Source of the DNA: Streptomyces lincolnensis
GTDB taxonomy: Bacteria; Actinomycetota; Actinomycetes; Streptomycetales; Streptomycetaceae
Length of the DNA: 64,000 nucleotides
Assembly (NCBI RefSeq): GCF_021173675.1
Contig: NZ_JAIHON010000006.1
Location: 496,001 to 560,000, forward strand
Direction: 5' to 3'
Shown one piece after another: positions 1-9,300 of the stretch. A program made the translations under genes and the position numbers. Under the pieces are notes generated by a model. It was given only the letters and a program-made list of their open reading frames with translations. It was not told where the DNA came from and did no database searches. Position 1 is the stretch's first letter, and each line of letters opens with the position of its first letter.

Positions 1-714
1 ATGCCGGTCGACGTGCCCCAGGAGCTCGTCGGAGAGGAGCCGCAGCGCGGCCACCGCCTCCAGGTCCTGCTGTCGGCTGGTCTGCTGGGCATAGCTCAAC
101 GACACGCTGCGCAGCCCGTGCTGGGCGAAGAACAGGCCCTCCAGGACGCTCACCGCGACCAGGACGGCCGGCGGGCACAGCTGCCCGAGCAGACAGCCGC
201 CGAAGCTCTCCAGATGCGGTACCCGGCCGTCGCCGGTGTGGCGGGCGAGCATCCCGCAGGCCGTGCGCCAGCTCTTCACCGCGTCCCGCAACGGGGTCCG
301 GCTGTAGGGCAGGCAGTACGAGACGGGCCCGCCCTCGGTGGCGTCCAGGCCGAGGTCGAGCAGCGCCGAGACGATGTGCTCGGGCCGGGCGGAGCCGTGT
401 CTGACCTGGACGGGGAAGGAGGCGTCGTGGATGCCGTCCAGCACCGCCCGCGAGGTGTGCGGGGGATGGGTGCAGATCGGGTAGCCGTTGAGCGGGACGC
501 CGTCGGCCACCGCCCGGCGGGCGGCCGCCAGGTCACGGACCCGGGTGTAGCTGTCCAGGGTCAGCGTCCCCACCGTGACGGCGTCCGCGGCCCGGGTGCG
601 GGCCAGCCCCTCGCGCATCCGGCCGGGATCGCTGAACCCCATCCGCGGCTGTACGACGAGTCTGCCGCGGGCCCGGGCCCCGGCCACGAAGTCGCCGAAG
701 GGCACCCGCGTCAC
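1..714 (-). CDS. Glutamate (methylaspartate) mutase large subunit E, 3' end missing
   Basis: Catalytic epsilon subunit of adenosylcobalamin-dependent glutamate mutase, which rearranges L-glutamate to (2S,3S)-3-methylaspartate. Reading the minus strand from GTG at 714 gives 238 uninterrupted codons to the window edge. Recognisable stretches are VQPRMGFSDP, VGTLTLDSYTRV, PLNGYPI, FPVQVRHGSARPEHIV and EGGPVSYCLPYSRTPL, all typical of MutE/GlmE. The family is usually 400-480 residues, so about half is present. The GTG start overlaps the stop of the small subunit by four bases (GTGA), so the pair is translationally coupled. Its product fits the methylaspartate expected at residue 4 of the lipopeptide. 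Family call firm; the use in this pathway is inferred from context. Confidence 0.93.
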   Translation of the reverse strand, partial: MTRVPFGDFVAGARARGRLVVQPRMGFSDPGRMREGLARTRAADAVTVGTLTLDSYTRVRDLAAARRAVADGVPLNGYPICTHPPHTSRAVLDGIHDASFPVQVRHGSARPEHIVSALLDLGLDATEGGPVSYCLPYSRTPLRDAVKSWRTACGMLARHTGDGRVPHLESFGGCLLGQLCPPAVLVAVSVLEGLFFAQHGLRSVSLSYAQQTSRQQDLEAVAALRLLSDELLGHVDRH

Positions 715-1148
715 GACACCGCTCGGACGGGCAACCGGGACACCAGCTCGCGGAACGCGGCCACGTCCCCGTCGTCGAAGACCCGGTCGTAGCCCGCTTC
801 GAGCAGTCGGCGCACCTGCCCGACGTTGCGCAGTCCGTCGGTGCCGAGCTTGCCGCCGATCACCATCGTGGTGGCGGCCAGTTCGGGGTGGGAGCGCAGG
901 CGGCGCACGAGCCGTAGACCGTCCTGGTGGCCGTGGCCGTTCACGCTGCTGACGACGAGCAGCGCGGGCCGGTGCTCCAGGGCGGCGCCCAGCACCAGGT
1001 CGTCGGGTGCGCACGGGCCGAGATTGGTGACGTCGTGGCCCCATTCCTCCAGCAGTAACTGGAGATAGACGAGATTCCAGGTGTGGGCGTCGGAAGACGT
1101 GCCGGTGACCAGCACGGAGGGCAGCTGGATGCCATGCATGGAATTCAT
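711..1148 (-). CDS. Glutamate (methylaspartate) mutase small cobalamin-binding subunit S
   Basis: B12-binding sigma subunit (145 aa) partnering the E subunit. VLVTGTSSDAHTWN carries the base-off cobalamin-ligating histidine (His22) in DxHxx; the usual glycine of DxHxxG is asparagine here. LVVSSVNGHGH and VIGGKLG follow as the second and third cobalamin-loop motifs. Start ATG at 1148 gives the normal family length; the open frame extends upstream to 1430 but that part is low-complexity Arg/Pro translation. The ribosome site is weak, and an in-frame ATG three codons later is possible. Leu31 is encoded by TTA (1056-1058), the rare codon read by the bldA tRNA in Streptomyces. Transcribed away from the NRPS operon across a shared intergenic region. 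Confidence 0.93.
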   Translation of the reverse strand: MNSMHGIQLPSVLVTGTSSDAHTWNLVYLQLLLEEWGHDVTNLGPCAPDDLVLGAALEHRPALLVVSSVNGHGHQDGLRLVRRLRSHPELAATTMVIGGKLGTDGLRNVGQVRRLLEAGYDRVFDDGDVAAFRELVSRLPVRAVS

Positions 1149-1492
1149 CGGAATCCCGGAGTCGGGGAGTGCCGGAAGTCTCGGGAAGGAGTCCAGGAAA
1201 CGCGGCGCACTCGGCGGCTGAAAGGTTCTTCGGCAATGCGGTCGAATCTTGACTCTACTGTCGCGAAGGGCCCCGCGACCGGGGTGCCGCTGGCCGGTAC
1301 TGGCCTCGTCGCCCCCGAACTGCCTGCCTCTACGGGTGATTTGTCCCTGTTGCTGAGGGGTGGCAGGGCACCGCGTGCAGTTTGCTGTCAGCCGTCTTCC
1401 CCGGCCCCGGGCCAGCCGGTAGAAAGTCACGGCAGTGCCGGTCCGGCACTCGGAAATCCCCGTTCTCGACCACGAAGGGCAGGGCCACGAAT
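1149..1492. promoter_or_regulatory. Divergent intergenic region, mutase genes / lipopeptide operon
   Basis: 344 bp with no gene I can support. It must hold the promoters for the mutase pair (leftward) and for the 43-kb operon (rightward). TTGACT at 1247-1252 resembles a -35 box but has no convincing -10 partner at 17 bp. The clearest element is the 17-bp palindrome at 1434-1450. The TGCGG-N4-CCGCA motif seen near the regulator genes is not present here. Confidence 0.6.
1434..1450. promoter_or_regulatory. 17-bp perfect palindrome, candidate operator of the lipopeptide operon
   Basis: AGTGCCGG-T-CCGGCACT is a perfect inverted repeat around one central base, ending 42 bp upstream of the acyl-AMP ligase ATG. 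The one-base centre argues against an RNA hairpin and for a dimeric DNA-binding protein. No regulator with a matching site can be named. Confidence 0.4.
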
Positions 1493-3277
1493 ATGGCGGG
1501 AATCGTCACCGCCCCCAGTGTCACCGCAATGCTCAGGCAGCATGCGGAAAACCGGCCGGAAAAGCAGGCGGCGGCATTTGTGACGGATCCCGTTCGTGAG
1601 GACGGGGCGCAGTGGCTCACGTATGCCGAACTGGACGCGCGGGCCCGGAGCCTGGCCGTACGGCTGCACCGGACCGGCGTCCGGCCCGGTGACCGTGCCC
1701 TCCTGCTCCACCCCGCCGGGCTCGACTTCCTGACCGCGTTCTTCGGCTGCCTGTACGCCGGCGTCGTCGCGGTCCCCTCCTCGCTCCCCGGTCGCTACCG
1801 CCACGAGCGGCACCGGGTCCGGCGCATCGCGGACGACGCGGGCGCGGCGGCGATCCTGACCGACACCCCCACCCGGGGCGACGTCGAGGAATGGCTCGCC
1901 GAGGAGGGGCTCGGCCATCTCCCCCTGATGGTCACCGACGACGGCGCCGGACCCGGCCCCGACGGCTGGACGATGCCGCTCACCGACCACGCGACCCTCG
2001 CGGTGCTCCAGTACACCTCCGGCTCCACCGGAGACCCCAAGGGCGTGATGATCAGCCACGGCAACCTGCTGCACAACACCGCCCACATCGCCGAGGTCCT
2101 GGACCTGGACGACACCAAGCGCGGCGGCGGCTGGATCCCGCACTTCCACGACATGGGCCTGATGGGCCTGATGGTGCCGCCGCTGATGACCGGCTCCACC
2201 ACGGTGCTGATGAGCCCCAGCACCTTCCTGAAGCGGCCCCACCTGTGGCTGCACATGATCGACCGGTTCGACATCCACTACTCCGCCGCCCCCGACTTCG
2301 CCTACGAGGTGTGCAGCCGGCGCGTCACCGACGCCCACATCGAGGGACTCGACCTGTCCCGCTGGCGGCACGCCGTCGACGGCTCGGAGCCCGTGCGGGC
2401 CGCCGTCCTGGACCGCTTCCACCAGCGGTTCGCGGGCCACGGACTGCGCGCCGACGCCCTCGCCCCGTGCTACGGCATGGCCGAGGCGACCCTCTTCGTC
2501 TCCGGTGCGGTCGATGTCCCGCCGAGCAGCCTGCGGGTCAGCGCGGCTCAGCTGGAACGCAACGAGTTCCGGCCCGTCTCCGACGCCGACGAGCCCGGCC
2601 GGGACGTGGTCAGCTGCGGGCCGCCGCGCGGCGCCGAGGTACGCGTCGTCGACCCGCAGACCCTGCGCACGCTGCCCGAGGGCGGCGTCGGGGAACTCTG
2701 GCTGCGCGGACCGGTCGTCGGACACGGCTACTGGGGACGTGAGGAGACCAACGAGGCCGACTTCCGGGCCACCACCGCCGAGGGCGACACCGGATATCTG
2801 CGCACCGGCGACCTCGGCACCCTGCACGAGGGCGAGATCTACATCACGGGCCGCATCAAGGACGTCCTCAACCTGCGCGGGCGCAACCTCTACCCGCAGG
2901 ACATCGAGCACGAACTGCGGGTCCAGCGACCGGAACTGGGCAACCTCGCCGGCGCCTGCTTCGCCGTGCCCGGCGCGGGCGGACACGGCCAGGACGACGT
3001 CCTGGTGGTCACACACGAGGTCCGCGGCATCAAGGACGAGGAACGGCTCAGGGAACTCGCCACCGGCATGCGGCTCACCGTCGCCCGCGAGTTCGGCGCC
3101 CCCGTCGGAGCGGTCCTGCTGCTGCGGCCCGGCGGAGTGCGCCGCACCACCAGCGGCAAGATCCAGCGCTCCGCGATGCGCGAGCTCTTCCGGGCCGGGG
3201 CCCTCCAGCCGACCTACGCCGACTACCAGCCCCACCTGCTCCCCACCGCCCCGGCCGGACAGCAGGCCCCGGCATGA
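1493..3277 (+). CDS. Long-chain fatty acyl-AMP ligase (FAAL) for lipopeptide initiation
   Basis: 594-aa ANL-superfamily enzyme that activates a fatty acid as acyl-AMP and passes it to a carrier protein rather than to CoA. Motifs: phosphate-binding YTSGSTGDPKGVM near residue 180, the FAAL-typical HFHDMGLMGLMVPPL stretch, GMAEATLF, and RTGDLG...GRIKDVLNLRGRNLYPQDIE near the C-terminus. Start taken at ATG 1493 (MAGIVTAPSV); the frame is open back to 1382 but that part has no family character. The next gene begins within its stop (ATGA overlap). First gene of the operon, equivalent in role to LipA of friulimicin by family and position. The fatty acid itself cannot be read from sequence. Confidence 0.93.
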   Translation: MAGIVTAPSVTAMLRQHAENRPEKQAAAFVTDPVREDGAQWLTYAELDARARSLAVRLHRTGVRPGDRALLLHPAGLDFLTAFFGCLYAGVVAVPSSLPGRYRHERHRVRRIADDAGAAAILTDTPTRGDVEEWLAEEGLGHLPLMVTDDGAGPGPDGWTMPLTDHATLAVLQYTSGSTGDPKGVMISHGNLLHNTAHIAEVLDLDDTKRGGGWIPHFHDMGLMGLMVPPLMTGSTTVLMSPSTFLKRPHLWLHMIDRFDIHYSAAPDFAYEVCSRRVTDAHIEGLDLSRWRHAVDGSEPVRAAVLDRFHQRFAGHGLRADALAPCYGMAEATLFVSGAVDVPPSSLRVSAAQLERNEFRPVSDADEPGRDVVSCGPPRGAEVRVVDPQTLRTLPEGGVGELWLRGPVVGHGYWGREETNEADFRATTAEGDTGYLRTGDLGTLHEGEIYITGRIKDVLNLRGRNLYPQDIEHELRVQRPELGNLAGACFAVPGAGGHGQDDVLVVTHEVRGIKDEERLRELATGMRLTVAREFGAPVGAVLLLRPGGVRRTTSGKIQRSAMRELFRAGALQPTYADYQPHLLPTAPAGQQAPA

Positions 3278-5022
3278 CGACCACGATCCCGTCCACCCCG
3301 GACGGCACCGCGGTCGACGCCGCCCCCCTGCCGGACCCGCGGGCACTGGACCGCCTGCTCGCCGAGTCGGCCGTGCCCGGCGGGGCGTTCTCCCCGGCGG
3401 TGCTCGCCGACCTCGACGCACGGGAGGCGTTCCCCGCCGAGGCGTGCCGCACGCTCGACGCGTTCGGCCTGCCCCGGTACTACGTGCCGGTCGAACACGG
3501 CGGCGCCCTGGACGACTTCAGCACCGTCCTGCGGCTGCTGCGCGCGGTCTCCCGGGTGGACCTGACGGTGGCGGCCGCCCACGGCAAGACCTACCTCGGG
3601 GCCATCTCCACCTGGATCGCCGGTGACCCGGACCGGGCGGCGCGCCTGGGCCGCCGTATCGGCGAGGGAGCCGTCGTCTCCTGCGCGCTGACCGAACGCC
3701 ACCACGGCAGCGATCTGCTGGCCGGCGAGGTCACCGCGCGGGAGACCGACCGCGGCTGGCGGATCACCGGCGAGAAATGGCTGATCAACAACATCACCCG
3801 GGCCGACCTGATCACCGTCCTGGCCCGCACCGACCCGGCCGGCGGCCCGCGCGGCTTCAGCCTCTTCCTGGTCGACAAGAGCCGGCTGGCCCCCGGCGCG
3901 CTGACCCCGCTGCCCAAGGTGCCCACCTACGGAATCCGCGGCGCGGACATCAGCGGCATGGTCTTCCACGACACGCTCGTGCCGTCCGACGCGCTCATCG
4001 GCGAGGTCGGCAGGGGCATCGAGATCATCCTCAAGGCCCTGCACGTCACCCGCACCGGCTGTGTGGCCATGTCCCTCGGCGCGGGCGACCACGCCCTGGA
4101 CCTGGCCGCCCGGTTCACCACCGCCGCCACCGACCACGAGGGCGTACCGCTCGCCGAACTCCCTCACGTCCGACGCGAGGTGGGCGAGGCGACGGCCGCC
4201 CTGCTGCTCGCGGAGGCCACCGGGCTGGTCGCGGCGCGTGCCGTCCACGCCCTGACACCGGAGATGAGCGTCGTCTCGGCCGTCGCCAAGGCGTACGTGC
4301 CCGCCCAGGTGGACGACCTGGTGGCCCGGCTCCTGCACACGCTCGGCCCGTACGGCCTGCTGGAGGCCGACACGCACGGCAGCTTCGCCAAACTGGAGCG
4401 CGACCACCGCATCATCGGCATCTTCGACGGCAGCAGCCTGGTCAACCGCAACGCCCTGGTCGACCAGTTCGCCCGGCTGGCCCGCGGCTACCGCAAGGGC
4501 CGCCTGGACGAGGAGGGCCTCGCCGAGGCGACCGACGTCCGGGCACCCCTGCGGCCCTTCCGCCCCCAGGCACTCAGCCTGCTCTCCGGCACCGGCGCCT
4601 CCGTCCTCGCCGGACTGCCGGCGGCCGTGGACCGCGTCCACGACCTGGCGGCGGCCGGCGCCGCCTCCGACGGGCTGGCCCGCCTCGCCGGACGCCTGCG
4701 ACAGGCCACCGACCGGCTCCACGAGGAGATGGCGGCCGTGCGCTTCACACCGCGTGCCGTGCCCGGCCACGCCTTCGAGCTCGCCGAGCGGTTCGAGCTG
4801 TGCTTCGCCGCGGCCGCGGCGCTCCACCTGTGGCTGCACCGCCCGGACCGCGTCGAGGAGGCCTGGCTGCGGGGCTGCCTGGTCAAGGCGCTCACCGATC
4901 TCGGCGAGCCGGTCGAGGACAGCGCACGCGAGGACCTCGACACCCTCGCCGACGCCCTGCTGTCCGCGGCCCCCGGCACGGTCCCCTCACTCCTCGACTC
5001 CCTGGAGGGCACGGTCCGATGA
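3274..5022 (+). CDS. Acyl-CoA (acyl-ACP) dehydrogenase, lipid-tail desaturation
   Basis: 582-aa FAD-dependent acyl-CoA dehydrogenase family protein, longer than the usual 380-400 aa because of a C-terminal extension (from about residue 410). CALTERHHGSDLLAGEV and GWRITGEKWLINN are the family's middle beta-domain signatures. At the place of the medium-chain catalytic motif YEGT it reads IFDGSS, so the catalytic-base position is Asp385 rather than Glu, which may alter rate or substrate. Starts inside the stop codon of the FAAL gene and overlaps the next gene by ATGA. By analogy with LipB of friulimicin it probably puts the double bond into the acyl tail. That role is an inference. Confidence 0.87.
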   Translation: MTTTIPSTPDGTAVDAAPLPDPRALDRLLAESAVPGGAFSPAVLADLDAREAFPAEACRTLDAFGLPRYYVPVEHGGALDDFSTVLRLLRAVSRVDLTVAAAHGKTYLGAISTWIAGDPDRAARLGRRIGEGAVVSCALTERHHGSDLLAGEVTARETDRGWRITGEKWLINNITRADLITVLARTDPAGGPRGFSLFLVDKSRLAPGALTPLPKVPTYGIRGADISGMVFHDTLVPSDALIGEVGRGIEIILKALHVTRTGCVAMSLGAGDHALDLAARFTTAATDHEGVPLAELPHVRREVGEATAALLLAEATGLVAARAVHALTPEMSVVSAVAKAYVPAQVDDLVARLLHTLGPYGLLEADTHGSFAKLERDHRIIGIFDGSSLVNRNALVDQFARLARGYRKGRLDEEGLAEATDVRAPLRPFRPQALSLLSGTGASVLAGLPAAVDRVHDLAAAGAASDGLARLAGRLRQATDRLHEEMAAVRFTPRAVPGHAFELAERFELCFAAAAALHLWLHRPDRVEEAWLRGCLVKALTDLGEPVEDSAREDLDTLADALLSAAPGTVPSLLDSLEGTVR

Positions 5023-5951
5023 CCACGGCCACCGCCCCCGTCACCCTCGCCGAGGCGGTCGAACAGCACCTCGGCGACCCGTACGACACGACGAGCCCCA
5101 CCGGCTTCCGGGCGATCCTGACCGAGGGCCAGGTGGGCGGCCGGACGGGCGGCCAGGCGGGCCGGGCGAGTCGGCCCCTGACCCCGGAGCGCCTCACCGC
5201 CGCTCTCAAGGACGGCGCGAACGCCACCCCCGAGGCCTGGCTGCACGCGCTGCGCGCCCTGTACCGCCGCTCGCCCCGCCTCGGCCGGACCGTCCGCCCC
5301 GACCTCCCCGACAACGGCCCGCGCACCACCGCCCTGCACATCGGGGCGAGCGTCGGCGCCCTCGACTCCGCACTCCGCGTCACCGTCCGCCACCTGCGCG
5401 GCCGCCACCTCTACGGAGCGCCCGCCGTCGACATCCCGCACCTGCGCGCCGTGCTCTGCGGAGTCCACGCCGACCTGCTGCTGTGCGACCTCCTGACGAC
5501 CCTCGCGGTCCGGGGCGAGGACGCGCTGCCCGCCCGCGCGGGCGCCCACGAGCAGGCCGTACGGCATCTGGTGCCGCGCGTGATCCAGGGCGCCCTGGAC
5601 CGGCTGTCGGTCCTGATGGGGTCGCGCTTCTACATCAGGGAGGGCGAAACCGCTGTCTTCCAGCTGCTGTTGAACGAGACCCAGCGGGAGCTGTTCGCAC
5701 CGGCCCGCCCGCCGCACCGGGCCCCCGGCCCCCTGCCGTACGACGAGTTGATCACCGCCCCGGGGGCCGTCGCACTCCTGTCCCCCGACCTCACGGCGGC
5801 CGCTCCCGGCCGGACCCTCGCGACCCACGGCCGGCGCGTCCGGCAGCCCTCCGGCACCGTCCAGGAGCGCCTGTACGCGGACCTGGTCCGCCGCTACGAC
5901 ACCGCGCGCTCCTTCGACCTGGCGGAACGCCGGCTGCCCGACCGCCCCTGA
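5019..5951 (+). CDS. Half-length acyl-CoA dehydrogenase-like protein
   Basis: 310 aa resembling only the C-terminal helical domain of acyl-CoA dehydrogenases: ALHIGASVGALDSALRVTVRHLRGRHLYG is the helix carrying the Arg/Tyr and flavin-contact region, followed by IPHLRAVLCGVHADLLLCDLL. The N-terminal and middle domains and a YEGT-like catalytic loop are absent. It probably works as a non-catalytic or complementary partner of the preceding dehydrogenase, forming a heteromer. Paired dehydrogenase genes are also known from other lipopeptide loci with unsaturated tails, such as ramoplanin and enduracidin. Start ATG 5019 overlaps the upstream stop. Family assignment is moderate; heteromer formation is inferred. 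Confidence 0.75.
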   Translation: MTTATAPVTLAEAVEQHLGDPYDTTSPTGFRAILTEGQVGGRTGGQAGRASRPLTPERLTAALKDGANATPEAWLHALRALYRRSPRLGRTVRPDLPDNGPRTTALHIGASVGALDSALRVTVRHLRGRHLYGAPAVDIPHLRAVLCGVHADLLLCDLLTTLAVRGEDALPARAGAHEQAVRHLVPRVIQGALDRLSVLMGSRFYIREGETAVFQLLLNETQRELFAPARPPHRAPGPLPYDELITAPGAVALLSPDLTAAAPGRTLATHGRRVRQPSGTVQERLYADLVRRYDTARSFDLAERRLPDRP

Positions 5952-5986
5952 CACGCCCCGACCGACCTGCTGAAAAGGACCCTCCC

Positions 5987-6262
5987 ATGCCCGAGTCCGC
6001 CGAAGTCGAGACCCACACCGCCGAGAGCCTCGGCCGCTGGCTCACCGAGTGCGTGGCCAGCCATCTGGAGCGCCCCGCCGACACGATCGACGCCTCCGTA
6101 CCGCTCTCCGACTACGGCCTCGACTCGCTGTACGCCCTGTCGGTCGCCGCCGAACTGGAGGACCACCTCGACATCTCCCTCGACCCGACGGTCATGTGGG
6201 ACAACCCCACGATCGACGCCCTCAGCAAGGCCCTGGTCGAGGAACTGGCCCTGAACAACTGA
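5987..6262 (+). CDS. Acyl carrier protein for the lipid tail
   Basis: 91-aa carrier protein. YGLDSLYALSVAAELEDHLDI contains the phosphopantetheine-attachment serine (Ser47) in the DSL motif, and the acidic helix II that follows is typical. It should receive the acyl group from the FAAL and present it to the starter condensation domain of the first NRPS, as LipD does in friulimicin. Start ATG 5987 is preceded by a clear AAAGGA ribosome site, after a 35-bp gap from the half-dehydrogenase gene. A 73-bp spacer without features separates it from the first NRPS gene. Confidence 0.93.
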   Translation: MPESAEVETHTAESLGRWLTECVASHLERPADTIDASVPLSDYGLDSLYALSVAAELEDHLDISLDPTVMWDNPTIDALSKALVEELALNN

Positions 6263-6335
6263 CAGTTCCAGCCCCCTCAGCTCTCCCTCCCCCCGCAGTC
6301 CGCCACCTCCGCAGAATCGAGAGGACCGCACCTCC

Positions 6336-9300
6336 ATGTCCGAAGCCCGTCTGCTCCGTCGACCCGTCTCGGCCGCCCAGTCCGGCATCTGGGTCGCCCA
6401 GCACCTGCACGCGGACAGTCCCCTCTACAACTGCGGCGGCTACTACGAGATCCGCGGCCCGCTCGACACCGCGGTCCTCGCCGAGGCCGTACGGCGCGGC
6501 GTCGCGGAGACCGAGGCCCTGCGCTCGTACTTCGTCCAGGACGAACAGGACACCGGCGGCGGCCGGGAGGTGACGCTCCACCAGATCGTCGAACCGGCGG
6601 AACCGGACCCGCTCCGCCTCCTCGACCTGCGCACGGCCCCCGACCCGGAGGCCGCCGCGCACCGCTGGATGAACGACCGCATGGCCAGGCCCTTCGACCT
6701 GGACCGCGGACCCCTGAGCGAACAGGCCCTGCTCACCCTCGCCGAGGACCGGCACTGGTACTTCCACGGCTACCACCACGCCGTCCTCGACGGCTTCGGC
6801 CACTCCGTCTACGCCGCCCGCGTCGCCGCCCTCTACTCGGCCCTGTTGGCCGGCGAGACCCCCGCGCCCACCGGTTTCGCGTCTCTCGACAAGGTCGTCG
6901 CGGACGAGGTGTCCTACACCGGTTCGCGCCGGCACGGCCAGGACCGCGCCCACTGGCGGGAGGTCTTCACCGACCTGCCCGACCCGGTGTCCCTGGCGGG
7001 CCGCCCGTCCGCCGCCACGCACAGCCTGCGCCGCCACGTCCACACCCTGCCGGCCCCGCTGGCCCACGGGCTCGTCAAGACGGCCGCCGACCTCGGTGTG
7101 CGGTGGCCCGACCTGGCGCTCGCCGCCACCGCGGCCTTCTTCCACCGGATGACCGGCCGCACCGACTTCACGTTCTCGCTGCCGCTCGCGGGCCGCACCG
7201 GGCGGACGTCCCTGACCACCCCGAGCGCCATGGTCAACGTGCTGCCCCTGCGTGTCACGACCACCCCGGACACCCCCTTCGCGGACCTCGCCGCCCAGGT
7301 GTCCCGCTCCCTCGCCGACATGATCCGCCACCAGCGCTTCCGCGGCGAGGAACTCATCCACGAACTGGGCCTCTCCGGCGCCGGGCAGACCCGCCTAGGC
7401 CCGACCGTCAACATCATGGCCTTCGCCAACGAGCCCCACTTCGGCCCCACCCCGGCCGTCGCCCATCCCCTGTCCACCGGCCCCGTCAACGACCTGAAGA
7501 TCAACTTCTACGGCACGGCCGACTCGCGCGGCGGCATCCGCATCGAACTCGACGCCCACCCCGAGCTGTACGGGGAGTCCGAACTCGCCTCCCACATGCG
7601 CCGGTTGGTGCGGGTGTTGGAGTGGGTGGTCGGGGGTGGGGGTGCTTCTCGTGTGTCCGAGGTGGAGGTGCTGGGGGCCGGTGAGCGGGAGGCGCTTCTT
7701 GGTGGGTGGCAGGGGGCTTCGCGTGGGGTGCGTGGGGTGTCGTTGCCGGAGTTGTTCGGTGAGCAGGCCGAGAGGTCGCCGGACGCGGTTGCCGTGGTGT
7801 GCGGTGAGCGGTCGCTGACGTATGCGGAGTTGGATGCGTGGTCGGGGCGGGTTGCGGGTTGGTTGCGGTCGCGTGGTGTGGGCCGTGGTTCGTTCGTCGC
7901 GGTGAAGCTGCCGCGGTCGGTGGAGCTGGTGGTGGCGCTGCTGGGGGTGGTGAAGGCCGGGGGCGCGTATGTGCCCGTCGATCCGGAGTATCCGGCGGAG
8001 CGGGTGGCGCACATTCTCGGCGATGCGCGGCCGGTGCTGGTCATCGATGACGTGGCGATGCTGGATCAGGCGGGCGAGCCGTTTGAAGGTGTCCGTGTCA
8101 GTCCCCGGGATCCGGTCTATGTGATCTACACGTCGGGGTCGACGGGCCGTCCGAAGGGTGTGGTGGTCGAGCATGCTTCCGTCGGTGCGTATTTGGAGCG
8201 GGCGCGTGAGGTGTATGGGGATGCGTCGGGGACGGCGGTGCTGCATTCCTCGGTGGCCTTCGACCTGACCGTGACGGCCCTGTACACGCCGTTGGTCAGT
8301 GGTGGCCGGGTGGTGCTGACCGAACTCGATGAGCATGCCGGTGCTGCGGGTCGGCCGTCGTTCATGAAGGTCACCCCCTCCCATCTGGGCCTGCTGGAGG
8401 CGCTGCCGGAGGAGGTGTCGCCGTCGGGGACGCTGATCACGGGTGGTGAGGCCCTGCTGGGCGAGGCGCTGGCGTCTTGGCGGGCGGCGCATCCGGACGT
8501 GACCGTGGTCAATGCTTATGGTCCGACGGAGGCGACGGTCAACTGCACGGACTTCCGGATCGCCCCCGGTGATGCGGTGGGTTCGGGTCCGGTGCCGATC
8601 GGGCGGCCGTTCTGGAACACCCGGGCCTATGTGCTGGACGAGCGGCTGCGGCCGGTCCCCCCAGGCGTCGCGGGCGAGCTGTACGTGGCCGGCATTGTGC
8701 TGGCGCGCGGCTATCACGGCCGTCCGGACCTGACGTCAGAGCGTTTCGTCGCCGACCCCTACGGCCCCTCCGGGGCGCGGATGTATCGCACCGGCGATGT
8801 GGCCCGCTGGACCACTGACGGCCAGCTGGTCTATGTCGGCCGGGTCGACGACCAGGTCAAGGTGCGTGGTTTCCGGATCGAACTGGGCGAGATCCAGGCC
8901 GTGTTGATGTCCCACCCCGGCGTCACGCAGGCCGCGGTGATCGTGCGGGAGGACCGTCCCGGTGACCAGCGCCTGACCGCGTACATCGTGGGCGGCGAAG
9001 CAGACGACCTGCACGACCTGCACACGCACGCGGCGGCCCACCTGCCCGCCTACATGGTGCCGTCCGCGTTCGTCCCCTTGGACGCCCTCCCCCTCACCCC
9101 GAACGGCAAGCTCGACCGCCGCGCCCTCCCCGCCCCCGCACACGACGGCGAGCGGGCCAAGGGCCGATCCCCCCGCACCCCCCAGGAAGAAGTCCTGTGC
9201 ACGCTCGTCACCGAAGTACTCGGCGTCGACGCGGTCACGATCGACGACGACTTCTTCGCGCTGGGCGGCCACTCCCTGCTGGCGACCAAGCTGGTCAGCC

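Noticed and set aside
1..792. Open frame on the plus strand at the left edge
   Set aside because: The minus strand of the same stretch reads as an unmistakable glutamate mutase E subunit; the plus-strand translation has no recognisable feature.
8510..8520. TTA triplets within NRPS 1 and NRPS 2 (for example near 8516 and 24058) as bldA codons
   Set aside because: They fall across codon boundaries (GCT TAT) and are not leucine codons in the reading frame.
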